A stretch of DNA of 64,000 nucleotides from Methylotenera_A sp044222005. GTDB taxonomy: Bacteria; Pseudomonadota; Gammaproteobacteria; Burkholderiales; Methylophilaceae. Shown in pieces: positions 1 to 9,427 of the stretch. The notes under the pieces were generated by a model that was given only the letters and a program-made list of their open reading frames with translations, did not search any database and was not told the DNA's origin. The translations under genes were made by a program, and so were the position numbers. Where the stretch lies: contig JBGANY010000008.1 in assembly GCA_044222005.1 (NCBI GenBank), forward strand, positions 1-64,000, in the 5' to 3' direction. Every line of letters starts with the position of its first letter. Within the stretch, counting starts at the first letter, position 1.

Positions 1-2
1 CC

Positions 3-392
3 AATGCCGAAGAAATTGATTTGGCGCGTGACCGCAATTTACAAACTGATTTAGCTGCTATCCAGGCACTTTCACAGCAAAAAATAAGCACCGAAAACAG
101 AGCTGCGCGCAACAACAAGACTGCGCAAAGTCTTCGCGCGCGCAACAAGCCGCTGCCGCCTTACTTGAGTGAGGAATTACGGCTGTCAAAATTAGAGTTG
201 GCCAATATCGACAAGCAAATGGCCCAACGTAAATTGAACATGGAAGCCACGCGGAAGCGCTACGCAGAGGATAAAGAAAGATTTATCGCATTAAAACAGC
301 CTACTGTTGGCTCAGGCTCACTAGAGGCCACACTCACCGCGGCACCGACCGCTGCTGGCGCAGTAACACCTGACCAGCCAACTAAAAAATAA
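3..392 (+). CDS. C-terminal part of an unrecognised coiled-coil protein (5' end outside window)
   Basis: The frame is open from the left edge, so the true start lies upstream; an internal TTG at 21 is not a convincing start. The visible 129 residues are rich in Lys, Arg, Glu, Gln and Leu and look like a long alpha-helical coiled coil (about residues 1-100). A short Ala/Thr/Pro tail ends in Pro-Thr-Lys-Lys. No catalytic motif is visible. It converges on gatB with only 5 bases between the stop codons. I do not recognise the family. Some betaproteobacterial periplasmic DUF4124 proteins end in a similar helix, but the diagnostic N-terminal domain is not in view. Confidence 0.7.
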   Translation, partial: NAEEIDLARDRNLQTDLAAIQALSQQKISTENRAARNNKTAQSLRARNKPLPPYLSEELRLSKLELANIDKQMAQRKLNMEATRKRYAEDKERFIALKQPTVGSGSLEATLTAAPTAAGAVTPDQPTKK

Positions 393-397
393 GCGAA

Positions 398-1858
398 TTA
401 GTTAGCCAGCTTTTTCTTCAAGATTTCATTCACCTGCGCCGGGTTGGCTTTGCCTTTTGATGCTTTCATGGCCTGACCGACCAGGGCGTTAAATGCCTTT
501 TCTTTACCTGCCCTGAACTCGGCCACCATGGCTGGGTTTGCGGCAAGCACTTCATCAATCATCGCTTCAATTGCACCACTGTCTGAAACTTGTTTGAGGC
601 CAAGTTTTTCAATAATCACGTCCACATCAGCTTCGCCCGCCCACATTGCCTCAAACACTTGCTTGGCAGCATTATTTGAAATCGTGTTGTCACTGATGCG
701 CTTGAGCAGTTGCGCCAACTGCAAGGCCGTCACCGGTGAAGCACTGATTGGCTTATCTTCTGCATTCAATTTTGCTGAAACGCTGCCCATCACCCAGTTC
801 GCAGCAGGCTTGGCATCTGCACCCGCGTTGACGGTTGCTACAAAATAATCTGCCAGATCACGACTTGAGGTCAATGTGCTCGCATCGTAACTGGTCAAGC
901 CGTATTCCGCTTCAAACCTCGCTTTCATCACTTCCGGCAGCTCCGGCATTTCCGCTTTCACGCGCGCTTTATCAGCTTCAGTGACCTCTAACGGTAACAA
1001 ATCAGGGTCGGGGAAATAGCGGTAATCGTTCGCTTCCTCCTTGCTGCGCATGGCGCGCGTTTCGCCTGTATCCGGGTTAAACAGTACCGTGGCCTGATGA
1101 ATGGTACCGCCGTCTTCCAGCGTTTCGATTTGCCAGCGTGTCTCGTACTCGATAGCCTGCTGCATGAATTTGAACGAGTTGAGGTTCTTAATCTCGCGCC
1201 GCGTGCCAAGTTTATCCGTGCCTTTTGGGCGTACCGACACGTTCACATCACACCTGAAGCTACCTTCCTGCATGTTGCCGTCGCAAATGTCTATCCATTG
1301 CACCAGCTCGTGCAGCTTTTTGGCATAAGCCACGGCTTCGGCTGCAGAGCGCATATCCGGTTCAGTCACAATTTCCAGCAACGGCGTACCTGCTCGGTTG
1401 AGATCAATGCCACTCATGCCTTCTACGCTTTGATTAGAAAGTCCGTGCACCGATTTGCCTGCATCTTCTTCCAGATGGGCGCGCGTAATATGAATGACTT
1501 TTTCATACGCGGCATTTTTGCCCACTGCTGGTACTTGTATCGTCACCGCGCCTTTACCCACCACTGGTAACTCATACTGGCTGATTTGGTAGCCTTTAGG
1601 TAAATCCGGATAAAAATAATTTTTACGCGCAAACACTGAGCGAGGTGCAATTTCAGCATTCACCGCCAAACCGAATTTAATCGCACATTCCACGGCTTGT
1701 TTGTTCAGCACAGGCAATACGCCCGGCAAAGCGATGCTCACTTCGCAGGCCTGGGTGTTAGGCTCCGCGCCAAACGCCGTGCTGGCACCGCTGAATATTT
1801 TAGTGTTGGTTTTTAACTGGGTATGCGTTTCCAACCCAATGACGACTTCCCATTCCAT
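398..1858 (-). CDS. gatB: Asp-tRNA(Asn)/Glu-tRNA(Gln) amidotransferase subunit B
   Basis: GatB binds the misacylated tRNA and carries the kinase/transamidase site that turns Asp-tRNA(Asn) or Glu-tRNA(Gln) into the amide form with ammonia from GatA. The 486-residue length is normal. The N-terminal cradle has the family motifs GLETHTQL (about residues 8-15) and PDLPKGYQISQ (about 84-94). The C-terminus has the YqeY-like tail domain that grips the tRNA elbow. It is last in a gatC-gatA-gatB operon, one base after the gatA stop. The complex implies that at least one of Asn-tRNA or Gln-tRNA is made indirectly. Confidence 0.97.
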   Translation of the reverse strand: MEWEVVIGLETHTQLKTNTKIFSGASTAFGAEPNTQACEVSIALPGVLPVLNKQAVECAIKFGLAVNAEIAPRSVFARKNYFYPDLPKGYQISQYELPVVGKGAVTIQVPAVGKNAAYEKVIHITRAHLEEDAGKSVHGLSNQSVEGMSGIDLNRAGTPLLEIVTEPDMRSAAEAVAYAKKLHELVQWIDICDGNMQEGSFRCDVNVSVRPKGTDKLGTRREIKNLNSFKFMQQAIEYETRWQIETLEDGGTIHQATVLFNPDTGETRAMRSKEEANDYRYFPDPDLLPLEVTEADKARVKAEMPELPEVMKARFEAEYGLTSYDASTLTSSRDLADYFVATVNAGADAKPAANWVMGSVSAKLNAEDKPISASPVTALQLAQLLKRISDNTISNNAAKQVFEAMWAGEADVDVIIEKLGLKQVSDSGAIEAMIDEVLAANPAMVAEFRAGKEKAFNALVGQAMKASKGKANPAQVNEILKKKLAN

Positions 1859-1859
1859 A

Positions 1860-3344
1860 TTATTTCAAACCTTCTGGCGCTTTTAAATCAGGCATTTGCA
1901 TATGCCAATCTGTCACTTGCTGATAAGCATGCGCCACATCAAGCATGCGCGCCTCATCAAAATAATTTCCCATCAACTGCAAGCCTACGGGCAAGCCTTT
2001 ATCGAAGCCTGCCGGAATGCTCATGCCTGGCAAACCGGCCAGATTGGTTGCGATGGTATACACATCCTGCAGATACATGGCGACAGGATCATCGGCTTTT
2101 TCACCTGCTTTGAATGCGGTGGAAGGCGCAGTTGGCCCCATGATGATGTCACATTTCTTAAACGCCTGCTTGAAGTCATCCGCTATCAAATGACGGATTT
2201 GCTGGGCTTTAAGGTAATAGGCGTCGTAATAGCCAGCGCATAACACATAAGTGCCGATGAGGATGCGCCGCTTCACTTCTGCCCCAAACCCTTCCGCGCG
2301 GCTCTTGCAGTACATATCCGTTAAATCGGTATATTCTGCGGCACGGTGCCCATAACGCACTCCATCGTAGCGTGACAAGTTAGAACTGGCTTCAGCCGGT
2401 GCGAGTACGTAATAAACCGGGATAGAAAGCTTGGTGTTGGGCAGTGAAATTTCCACCGTTTCCGCGCCCAGTTTTCTGTATTCCGCAATCGCGTCCTGCA
2501 CCACTTTTGCCACACCGGCATCCAGGCCATCGGCAAAATACTCCTTTGGCAACCCTATTTTAAGACCTTTGAGCGGCTTGTCACCTGACATGCCCGCCAG
2601 GCCGCGTGTGTAATCTTCTTTGGGGCGATTCAGGCTGGTAGAGTCACGCTCATCAAAACCCGCCATCACGTTCAGCATCATGGCGCAATCTTCGGCGCTT
2701 TTCGCCATCGGCCCGGCCTGATCGAGTGAAGACGCAAACGCGATCATGCCGTAGCGTGACACCAAGCCATAGGTCGGTTTTAACCCGGTAAAGCCGCAAA
2801 GGCTGGCTGGCTGGCGTATCGATCCGCCGGTGTCCGTTCCTGTTGCGGCCGCACAAAGCCTTGCCGCCACTGCAGCCGCGCTGCCGCCGCTGCTGCCGCC
2901 CGGCACACGGTCAAAATCCCAAGGGTTTTTTACGCCTCCAAAATAACTGGTTTCATTCGACGAACCCATGGCGAATTCGTCCATATTGGTTTTGCCCAAA
3001 TTCACCGCGCCTGCATTATCAAATTGAGAAATCACATGCGCATCATAGGGCGCGATAAAATTCTCCAGCATTTTTGAGCCGCAGGTAGTTTTCCAGCCTT
3101 TAGCACAAAAAATATCCTTCTGCGCGAACGGAATCCCGGTTAGGGGCTCGGTATTTCCTGCCGCAATGCGTGCATCAGCCGCTTTGGCTTGCGCTAATGT
3201 TTTAGCCTCATCCAGTGCGATATAAGCATTGATCGTTAGGTTAAATTGATGGATGCGGTTTAAAAAAGTCTGCGTCATTTCAACGCTGGAAATCTCTTTT
3301 TTAGCCAGCATCTGGCTAAGTGTTTTTAGGCTACTGTTAATCAT
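1860..3344 (-). CDS. gatA: Asp-tRNA(Asn)/Glu-tRNA(Gln) amidotransferase subunit A (glutaminase)
   Basis: This amidase-signature enzyme hydrolyses glutamine and channels ammonia to GatB. Its 494 residues are standard. The Ser-cisSer-Lys triad is visible: Lys in PFAQKDIF (about residue 77), the glycine/serine-rich run GGSSGGSAAA (about 149-158), and the nucleophile loop in GTDTGGSIRQPA. It starts with ATG eight bases after the gatC stop and abuts gatB, which supports translation of all three subunits from one transcript. Confidence 0.97.
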   Translation of the reverse strand: MINSSLKTLSQMLAKKEISSVEMTQTFLNRIHQFNLTINAYIALDEAKTLAQAKAADARIAAGNTEPLTGIPFAQKDIFCAKGWKTTCGSKMLENFIAPYDAHVISQFDNAGAVNLGKTNMDEFAMGSSNETSYFGGVKNPWDFDRVPGGSSGGSAAAVAARLCAAATGTDTGGSIRQPASLCGFTGLKPTYGLVSRYGMIAFASSLDQAGPMAKSAEDCAMMLNVMAGFDERDSTSLNRPKEDYTRGLAGMSGDKPLKGLKIGLPKEYFADGLDAGVAKVVQDAIAEYRKLGAETVEISLPNTKLSIPVYYVLAPAEASSNLSRYDGVRYGHRAAEYTDLTDMYCKSRAEGFGAEVKRRILIGTYVLCAGYYDAYYLKAQQIRHLIADDFKQAFKKCDIIMGPTAPSTAFKAGEKADDPVAMYLQDVYTIATNLAGLPGMSIPAGFDKGLPVGLQLMGNYFDEARMLDVAHAYQQVTDWHMQMPDLKAPEGLK

Positions 3345-3352
3345 GTTATTTC

Positions 3353-3667
3353 TTACTCAATGACCTGCGGCACAAGATACAGGCCGCCATCTACCGCCTG
3401 TTTAGCCGAACCATTACCCAGAACGGGCGCAATTTTCTGAAACGCCTCTCGCTGATTGGTTTGTGTCACCACATCTTCGCGCAGGCGCTGCACCACGTCC
3501 TGCGAGTGCGACATCGGCGTGATGCCGGTGGTATCGACCGCCTGCATCTGCTCAATCAAGCCTAAAATACCGGAAAGTTTAGTAAGTGTTGCGGCGGCTT
3601 CCTGTTCGTTGATTTCGAGCCGCGCCAGGTGTGCAATGCGTTTAATATCGGTGATGTTAAGTGCCAT
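3353..3667 (-). CDS. gatC: Asp-tRNA(Asn)/Glu-tRNA(Gln) amidotransferase subunit C
   Basis: GatC is the small structural subunit that wraps around the GatA-GatB interface. At 104 residues it fits the family. The N-terminus has the typical IAHLARLEI helix, and the C-terminus ends with the expected hydrophobic GLYLVPQVIE segment. It is the first gene of the gatCAB operon and is divergent from mreB. The 180 bases between them (3668-3847) must hold both promoters. I see no further gene or obvious operator there. Confidence 0.96.
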   Translation of the reverse strand: MALNITDIKRIAHLARLEINEQEAAATLTKLSGILGLIEQMQAVDTTGITPMSHSQDVVQRLREDVVTQTNQREAFQKIAPVLGNGSAKQAVDGGLYLVPQVIE

Positions 3668-3847
3668 GACGAATTTTCAAATTTTTATCTAAACCAATTT
3701 AACTTGTTTGTAACTTTGTTTGTAACAATATGTAAATGCATCTTAATTTTAGCTGCAATATACGCTATTATACCTTGATTTTAAGGCAAGCCCTGAGTTG
3801 CTGGTGAAGGCTTGCGAACGTTTGCTCAAAGCACAGGATAAAACAAT

Positions 3848-4891
3848 ATGTTCGGTTTCATAAATAGTTATTTTTCGAATGATTTAGCCATTGATTTAGG
3901 CACGGCCAACACCCTCATTTACTCACGCGGACGTGGCATCGTACTGGACGAGCCTTCCGTTGTCGCCATTCGTTTGGAAGGCGGGCCTAACAGCAAAAAA
4001 GTGTTGTTAGCCGTAGGTACTGATGCCAAAGGCATGCTTGGCCGTGCGCCTTCCAACATTCAGGCCATTCGCCCCATGAAGGATGGCGTGATAGCCGATT
4101 TTACCGTCACCGAGCAAATGCTCAAATTTTTTATCCGCAAAGTGCATGACGCGCGCTGGTTTTCACCCAGCCCGCGTATCATTATCTGCGTGCCGGTCGG
4201 ATCAACGCAGGTAGAGCGCCGCGCGATTAAAGAATCTGCCGAGCGCGCAGGCGCAAAGCAGGTGTTTTTGATTGAGGAGCCGATGGCGGCGGCAATCGGT
4301 GCGGACATGCCCGTGGCTGAAGCCACAGGTTCAATGGTGGTGGATATCGGCGGCGGCACCACTGAAGTAGGCGTGATCTCGCTGGGCGGTATTGTGTATG
4401 CAAAATCCGAGCGCGTTGGCGGTGATAAATTTGACCAGGCGATTATCGACTACATTCGCCGCAACTACGGCATGCAGATTTCTGAACCGACTGCCGAAGC
4501 CATCAAAAAGAAAATCGGTTCTGCTTTCCCTGGCTCCGAAGTGTTGGAGATGGAAGTCACTGGCCGCAACCTGGCTGAAGGCCTGCCACGTAAATTCACT
4601 ATTTCAAGCAACGAGATCTTAGAAGCCTTGACCGAACCGCTCAACGCAATTGTGGGTGCGGTAAAGTCTGCGCTGGAGCAAACGCCGCCCGAACTGGGCG
4701 CGGATATTGCCGAAAAAGGCATGGTGCTGACCGGCGGCGGCGCGCTGTTGCGTGACCTGGACAGATTGCTCATGGAAGAAACCGGCTTGCCTGTGATTGT
4801 GGCCGAAGACCCGCTCACTTGCGTCGCACGCGGCTGTGGCCGTGCTTTAGAGGAAATGGATAAATTAGGTAATGTATTCGCGTATGAATAA
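3848..4891 (+). CDS. mreB: Rod shape-determining actin-like ATPase MreB
   Basis: MreB forms membrane-associated filaments that direct the elongation peptidoglycan machinery. The protein is 347 residues, as usual. The N-terminal hydrophobic/amphipathic segment is followed by the phosphate-1 loop DLGTAN (16-21). Further on are the phosphate-2 motif DIGGGTTEVG (about 167-176) and the adenosine motif TGGGALL. It starts with ATG after an AGGA-type ribosome site and heads the run mreB-mreC-mreD-mrdA-rodA, the classical elongasome order of betaproteobacteria. Confidence 0.98.
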   Translation: MFGFINSYFSNDLAIDLGTANTLIYSRGRGIVLDEPSVVAIRLEGGPNSKKVLLAVGTDAKGMLGRAPSNIQAIRPMKDGVIADFTVTEQMLKFFIRKVHDARWFSPSPRIIICVPVGSTQVERRAIKESAERAGAKQVFLIEEPMAAAIGADMPVAEATGSMVVDIGGGTTEVGVISLGGIVYAKSERVGGDKFDQAIIDYIRRNYGMQISEPTAEAIKKKIGSAFPGSEVLEMEVTGRNLAEGLPRKFTISSNEILEALTEPLNAIVGAVKSALEQTPPELGADIAEKGMVLTGGGALLRDLDRLLMEETGLPVIVAEDPLTCVARGCGRALEEMDKLGNVFAYE

Positions 4892-4929
4892 ACCTTTTTC
4901 ATTCAAAAAAATCATTCTATCGCGTTGGC

Positions 4930-5892
4930 ATGCTTAAAGGCGTTCATCAAAAACTAGAAGCACAACAGACTCCAGCTTTTTTCGTTCGCGGACCCAGTCT
5001 ATTTTCCCGCGTAGTATTTTTTTGTGCGCTTTCTATCAGTATTATGGCGATAGACGCACGCTTTAATTACCTGTCGCATGTGCGGCAGGCCTTTATTGCG
5101 GCGCTGCATCCGCTGGAAGTCATGGCCAACGCCCCCAGCGATTGGTATCGCGATATCAAGAAATACTTTTCTGCGCATAATCAGCTGGTACAGGAAAATT
5201 ACGCCCTGAAGCAGCAGGCATTTGAGCAACAGGTCAAGTTGCAGAGATTAGACACTATCCAGGCGGAAAACCTGCATTTACGTAGTTTGCTCAACGGCAA
5301 CATCCCTATTCAGCCCAGTGCCGTGCTTGGAGAGATTTCGCACATGGGGCGCGACCCATTTACACATGTCGTTGTCGTCAATCGGGGCAGTCAGCACAAT
5401 ATCAAAGCGGGCCAGGCGGTCGTAGATTCCAAAGGCGTCATCGGCCAGGTGACGCGTGTGTATCCTTTCACCAGCGAAGTTACCCTGATCACCGATAAAG
5501 AACTTTCTATTCCGATCCAGATCGAGCGCAACCAGCTACGCGCAATTGCCTTTGGCGAGGGCAATAACACGCTCGATATTCCCTATTTACCTACCAATGT
5601 CGATATCAGGGTGGGTGATAAACTAGTGACATCCGGTATTGATGGCGTTTACCCGGCGGGCCTGGCCGTTGCTATCGTCACAAAGGTGCAGCAAAATCCT
5701 GAGTCCCCATTCGCTAAAATTGTCAGCACGCCAGTGGCCGGGGTTAGCAACCACCTGCAACTTTTATTGCTGCAATTGCCAGATGCAAAAGAAAGCGCCG
5801 CATCCCAACCAGCCGCAGCGGAAACTACCGAACGCAAAAAAGACAATATCAACGACAGTAACAATAAGGCAAAAACCAATGCGCCACACTAG
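4930..5892 (+). CDS. mreC: Rod shape-determining protein MreC
   Basis: MreC is an inner-membrane protein with a periplasmic beta-domain that bridges MreB to PBP2 and RodA. The 320 residues show a short cytoplasmic N-terminus, one membrane helix (about 26-46), a periplasmic coiled coil (about 75-115) and the MreC beta-barrel core (about 130-275). A low-complexity Ala/Glu/Lys/Asn tail is likely disordered. The 3' end overlaps mreD by 14 bases, which suggests translational coupling. Confidence 0.96.
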   Translation: MLKGVHQKLEAQQTPAFFVRGPSLFSRVVFFCALSISIMAIDARFNYLSHVRQAFIAALHPLEVMANAPSDWYRDIKKYFSAHNQLVQENYALKQQAFEQQVKLQRLDTIQAENLHLRSLLNGNIPIQPSAVLGEISHMGRDPFTHVVVVNRGSQHNIKAGQAVVDSKGVIGQVTRVYPFTSEVTLITDKELSIPIQIERNQLRAIAFGEGNNTLDIPYLPTNVDIRVGDKLVTSGIDGVYPAGLAVAIVTKVQQNPESPFAKIVSTPVAGVSNHLQLLLLQLPDAKESAASQPAAAETTERKKDNINDSNNKAKTNAPH

Positions 5893-6355
5893 CCCCGTTG
5901 CCGTTTACCTGAGCTTGTTGATTGCGATGTTATGCCAGCTCTTTCCCTGGGTTGGACAGGGAGTTATTTTCCGCCCGGATTTCATGCTGGTAGTCATCCT
6001 GTACTGGCTTTTGCGTGCGCCCCATCTGTGTAATATAGGCACTGCCTGGTTTGCTGGCTTGTTGGTAGACTTGGCTACCGGCAGCTTATTGGGGCAGCAT
6101 GCCTTAAGCTTCAGCATCACCGCATTTGCTGCATTAAGCTATCAGCGTCGACTAGTCTTGTTTAACAGCTGGCAACTGGTCGGCTACGTGTTTGCTTTGC
6201 TCATGATCGAGCGTGTTGTCATACTGCTGCTTAAACTGTTTGAAGGCAACGAAAATCCTGGCTGGCATTATTTCTGGCCCATCATCACGGGCCTATTATT
6301 GTGGCAATTCATGATATTAATGTTTGGCGGGCTTACACGTCCCAAGACCAACTAG
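5879..6355 (+). CDS. mreD: Rod shape-determining protein MreD
   Basis: MreD is a small integral membrane partner of MreC. The frame is open much further upstream, but inside mreC. The ATG at 5879 gives a 158-residue product that begins MRHTSPVAVYLSLLIAMLCQ, which is a proper MreD start. The protein has about five hydrophobic helices and the conserved FRPDF segment near residues 31-35. The 14-base overlap with mreC and the short gap to mrdA place it inside the operon. Confidence 0.94.
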   Translation: MRHTSPVAVYLSLLIAMLCQLFPWVGQGVIFRPDFMLVVILYWLLRAPHLCNIGTAWFAGLLVDLATGSLLGQHALSFSITAFAALSYQRRLVLFNSWQLVGYVFALLMIERVVILLLKLFEGNENPGWHYFWPIITGLLLWQFMILMFGGLTRPKTN

Positions 6356-6372
6356 CGCCTTAACCTTTGCCA

Positions 6373-8343
6373 ATGCTGATGAAATCCAGTCGCGAACTTA
6401 AAAACTACCAGAACGAACAGCACAATTTCAAGCTGAGACTTGGCGTGCTTGGTTTGCTGGTACTTATCGCATTTGGCTTGCTGGCAATCCGCTTTTATTA
6501 TTTGCAAATCCAGCGCCACGACTACTACCAGACATTGGCCGAAAATAATCGCATCTCCATTGTGCCGATTACACCCAATCGTGGCCTAATCTCCGACAGA
6601 AACGGTGTGGTGTTTGCGCATAATTTCTTTGTTTACACCCTGGAGATCACGCCTTCTAAAGTGGAAGATTTAGCAGCCACCATCTCTGATATCTCAAAGT
6701 TAGTAGAAGTAAGCCCCACCGATCTTAAGCGCTTTAATAAACAGAAAAACGAAAGCCATAACTTCGAAAGCATTCTGCTCCGTACACACCTCAATGAGGT
6801 TGAAGCCGCCAGATTCGCAGTTAACCGTTACCGCTTTCCCGGAGTAGAACTCAAATCGCGCCTGTTTCGGCACTATCCCTTAGGCAAGCAGGGCTCACAC
6901 ATCGTAGGGTATATCGGCCGCATCAACGATAAAGATCTGAAAAATTTAGAAGAAGCCAACCTCCTTTCCAACTACAAAGGATCTGACCATATTGGCAAAA
7001 GCGGTATAGAACAGTCCTACGAAGCTGTGTTGCACGGCACTACAGGCTTCCAGCAGGTCGAAATCGATGCAGATGGCCGGGCCGTCAGGATACTTTCCAG
7101 CCAGGCGCCCATTCCAGGCAACAACCTCATCCTGTCTATAGATGGCAAATTACAGGAGATTGCCGAGACCGCTTTTGGAGAGCGCAGAGGCGCACTGGTT
7201 GCCATTAAACCGAGCACCGGTGAAGTGCTGGCCTTTGCCAGCATGCCAACTTTTGACCCCAATTTATTTGTGGACGGCATTGATTTCGAAAACTGGAACG
7301 CACTTAATAATTCATTGGACAAACCCTTGATTAACCGGCCCTTGCGGGGCGTGTACCCGCCGGGGTCAACATTCAAACCTTTCGTGGCATTGGCTGGATT
7401 AGAAAATGCCAAACGCCAGCCGCCCTTTAGCATCAGCGATGCGGGTTATTTTACGCTGCCAAACAGCAGGCACCGCTATCGCGACTGGAAGCCCGGTGGC
7501 CATGGCAATGTGGACATGCGTCGTGCGATTACCGTTTCATGCGACACTTTCTTTTACGGGTTGGCGATGGAGTTAGGCATTGAGAGATTAACCAGTTTCG
7601 TGCGCCATTTCGGATTTGGCCAAAAAAGCGGCATCGATATCGCCAACGAAATTGGCGGCCTGTTGCCGACGCCTGAGTGGAAAATGCGCCGCTTCAAACA
7701 ACCCTGGTATATGGGCGAAACGGTCATTACCGGAATCGGCCAGGGTTATACCCTAGTAACACCAATGCAGTTAGCCCAGGCCACGGCCATTCTGGCCAAC
7801 AAAGGCGTCACCATGCGCCCGCGTCTGGTTTCGGCTATTACGGACGCTAAAACTGGCGCAACCAGCCTGACCAAAGCTGTGGTAACAGACAAAATATCGG
7901 TGGACGAAAAAAATCTGGAGATTGTTAAACTCGGCATGATAGACGTTACCCTGCCTGGGGGCACGGCGGTGAATGTCGGCGCCAATGCGGGCTATAGCAT
8001 TGCAGCAAAAACCGGGACGGCGCAAGTGGTGGGCATCAAACAAAACGAGAAATATATCGAAAAGAACATCCTTGAGCGCCACCGTGACCACGCCTTATTT
8101 ATTGCATACGCTCCCGCAGACGACCCGAAAATCGCGCTGGCTGTGATTGTGGAAAATGGTGGCCACGGTGGCTCGGCCGCAGGGCCGATTGCGCGCAAGG
8201 TGATGGATTATTATTTACTCGGGAAATTGCCGATGGCTGAACCTTCCGCAGAAGCACAAAATACTGCAACCCCCAATGGAAATACGGCTGCTGCACCACT
8301 TAAGCCCGCTGAAAATGCACCCGAGGAAGAACCCTATGACTGA
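6373..8343 (+). CDS. mrdA: Penicillin-binding protein 2, elongation-specific transpeptidase
   Basis: PBP2 crosslinks peptidoglycan in side-wall growth together with the RodA polymerase. The 656 residues hold one N-terminal membrane helix (about 22-44), the PBP dimer domain and a C-terminal transpeptidase domain. The active-site Ser332 and Lys335 lie in GSTFKP; a VSCDTFFY motif stands at the SxN position and KTG at 546-548. The ATG at 6373 is preferred to a TTG two codons earlier. The tail is Pro/Ala/Glu-rich. It is followed eight bases later by rodA. Confidence 0.96.
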   Translation: MLMKSSRELKNYQNEQHNFKLRLGVLGLLVLIAFGLLAIRFYYLQIQRHDYYQTLAENNRISIVPITPNRGLISDRNGVVFAHNFFVYTLEITPSKVEDLAATISDISKLVEVSPTDLKRFNKQKNESHNFESILLRTHLNEVEAARFAVNRYRFPGVELKSRLFRHYPLGKQGSHIVGYIGRINDKDLKNLEEANLLSNYKGSDHIGKSGIEQSYEAVLHGTTGFQQVEIDADGRAVRILSSQAPIPGNNLILSIDGKLQEIAETAFGERRGALVAIKPSTGEVLAFASMPTFDPNLFVDGIDFENWNALNNSLDKPLINRPLRGVYPPGSTFKPFVALAGLENAKRQPPFSISDAGYFTLPNSRHRYRDWKPGGHGNVDMRRAITVSCDTFFYGLAMELGIERLTSFVRHFGFGQKSGIDIANEIGGLLPTPEWKMRRFKQPWYMGETVITGIGQGYTLVTPMQLAQATAILANKGVTMRPRLVSAITDAKTGATSLTKAVVTDKISVDEKNLEIVKLGMIDVTLPGGTAVNVGANAGYSIAAKTGTAQVVGIKQNEKYIEKNILERHRDHALFIAYAPADDPKIALAVIVENGGHGGSAAGPIARKVMDYYLLGKLPMAEPSAEAQNTATPNGNTAAAPLKPAENAPEEEPYD

Positions 8344-8351
8344 GAAACGCC

Positions 8352-9389
8352 ATGATTAGTCAATTGTTACAAGGTTTGTTCAAGCATATTGATTCATTTT
8401 TGATGGGTTGTTTGCTGTTTACGATATTAGTGGGGCTTTTTGTGCTGTATAGCGCATCTGGACAAAACTTTGAACGTGTCAGCGCGCAACTGGTCAACAT
8501 AGCTATCGCGTTGAGTATCATGTGGCTGGTCGCCAATATCCAGCCGCAACTGCTTGAACGTGTAGCCGTGCCGGTTTATCTATTGGGAGTAATTTTGCTG
8601 ATCTGTGTTGCGTTGTTTGGAGATATCAGCCACGGCGCGCGGCGCTGGCTGGATCTGGGCATTACCAAGATCCAGCCTTCAGAAATTATGCGCATCGCAG
8701 CTCCTATGATGCTGGCCTGGTTTTTTTCCAGACATGAAGCTAGTCCACGCGTTATTGATTTTGTCATGGCAGCCGTGCTGCTGTTGATTCCGGTCGCTTT
8801 AATCATGAAACAGCCAGATTTGGGAACGGCTCTGCTAGTCAGCGCATCCGGGTTTTTTGTGATTTTTTTAGCCGGCCTGAGCTGGCGGTTTATAGTCGGC
8901 GGAGGAATTCTCATTGGTGCCCTTACACCCGTCTTCTGGTCAATGCTGCATGATTATCAAAGAAGACGGATTGAAATCTTGATCGATCCATCACAGGATC
9001 CGCTGGGTGCGGGTTACCACACCATACAGGCCACCATTGCACTGGGCTCTGGCGGCATGACAGGTAAAGGCTGGCTCAACGGCTCTCAGTCCCAGCTGGA
9101 TTTTTTACCTGAACGCACCACAGACTTTATTTTTGCAGTATTTGGCGAAGGCCTGATGATTGCCGCACAGGCCAAGAGCACATTCGCGCGATTATTAGCC
9201 GGCAGCATTTCGCTTACCTTTTTTACTTATGCGTTTGTGAATATGGGCATGGTCAGCGGCATATTGCCCGTAGTTGGCGTGCCTTTACCGCTGATTAGTT
9301 ACGGTGGCACGTCTATGGTAAGCTTATTGCTAGGCTTTGGTATTTTGATGAGTATACAAACGCATAAGAAGCTCGTTGCTTCAGGATAA
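8352..9389 (+). CDS. rodA: RodA peptidoglycan glycosyltransferase, apparently missing one membrane helix
   Basis: RodA is the SEDS-family polymerase that makes glycan strands from lipid II in the elongasome. The protein is 345 residues against about 365-370 in relatives I remember. The N-terminal helices, the HGARRWLDLG motif (94-103), the QPDLGTALL motif, the long periplasmic loop with PERTTDFIFA (253-262; Asp258 matches the catalytic Asp) and the C-terminal GILPVVGVPLPLISYGG (303-319) are all present. After FGE (264-266) the chain jumps straight to GLMIAAQAK. Relatives have about 20 hydrophobic residues there, forming a membrane helix. The frame stays open, so this is an in-frame loss of about 60 bases near 9149/9150. 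Function may be impaired or the topology altered. Confidence 0.93.
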   Translation: MISQLLQGLFKHIDSFLMGCLLFTILVGLFVLYSASGQNFERVSAQLVNIAIALSIMWLVANIQPQLLERVAVPVYLLGVILLICVALFGDISHGARRWLDLGITKIQPSEIMRIAAPMMLAWFFSRHEASPRVIDFVMAAVLLLIPVALIMKQPDLGTALLVSASGFFVIFLAGLSWRFIVGGGILIGALTPVFWSMLHDYQRRRIEILIDPSQDPLGAGYHTIQATIALGSGGMTGKGWLNGSQSQLDFLPERTTDFIFAVFGEGLMIAAQAKSTFARLLAGSISLTFFTYAFVNMGMVSGILPVVGVPLPLISYGGTSMVSLLLGFGILMSIQTHKKLVASG

Positions 9390-9427
9390 AGCAGTCTCGG
9401 AAAAAATCACAAGTTGAGAATTTCAAA

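Noticed and set aside
1097..1570. 157-codon open frame opposite gatB
   Set aside because: It lies wholly inside a well-supported gatB on the other strand, and its product has no recognisable motif; an antisense shadow.
5639..5878. Longer start for mreD inside mreC
   Set aside because: The added 80 residues are hydrophilic and overlap mreC; MreD homologues start at the membrane helix encoded from 5879.
8352..9389. Frameshift as the cause of the short RodA
   Set aside because: The frame continues with perfect family motifs on both sides of the gap, so a frameshift is excluded; an in-frame deletion or real variant remains.
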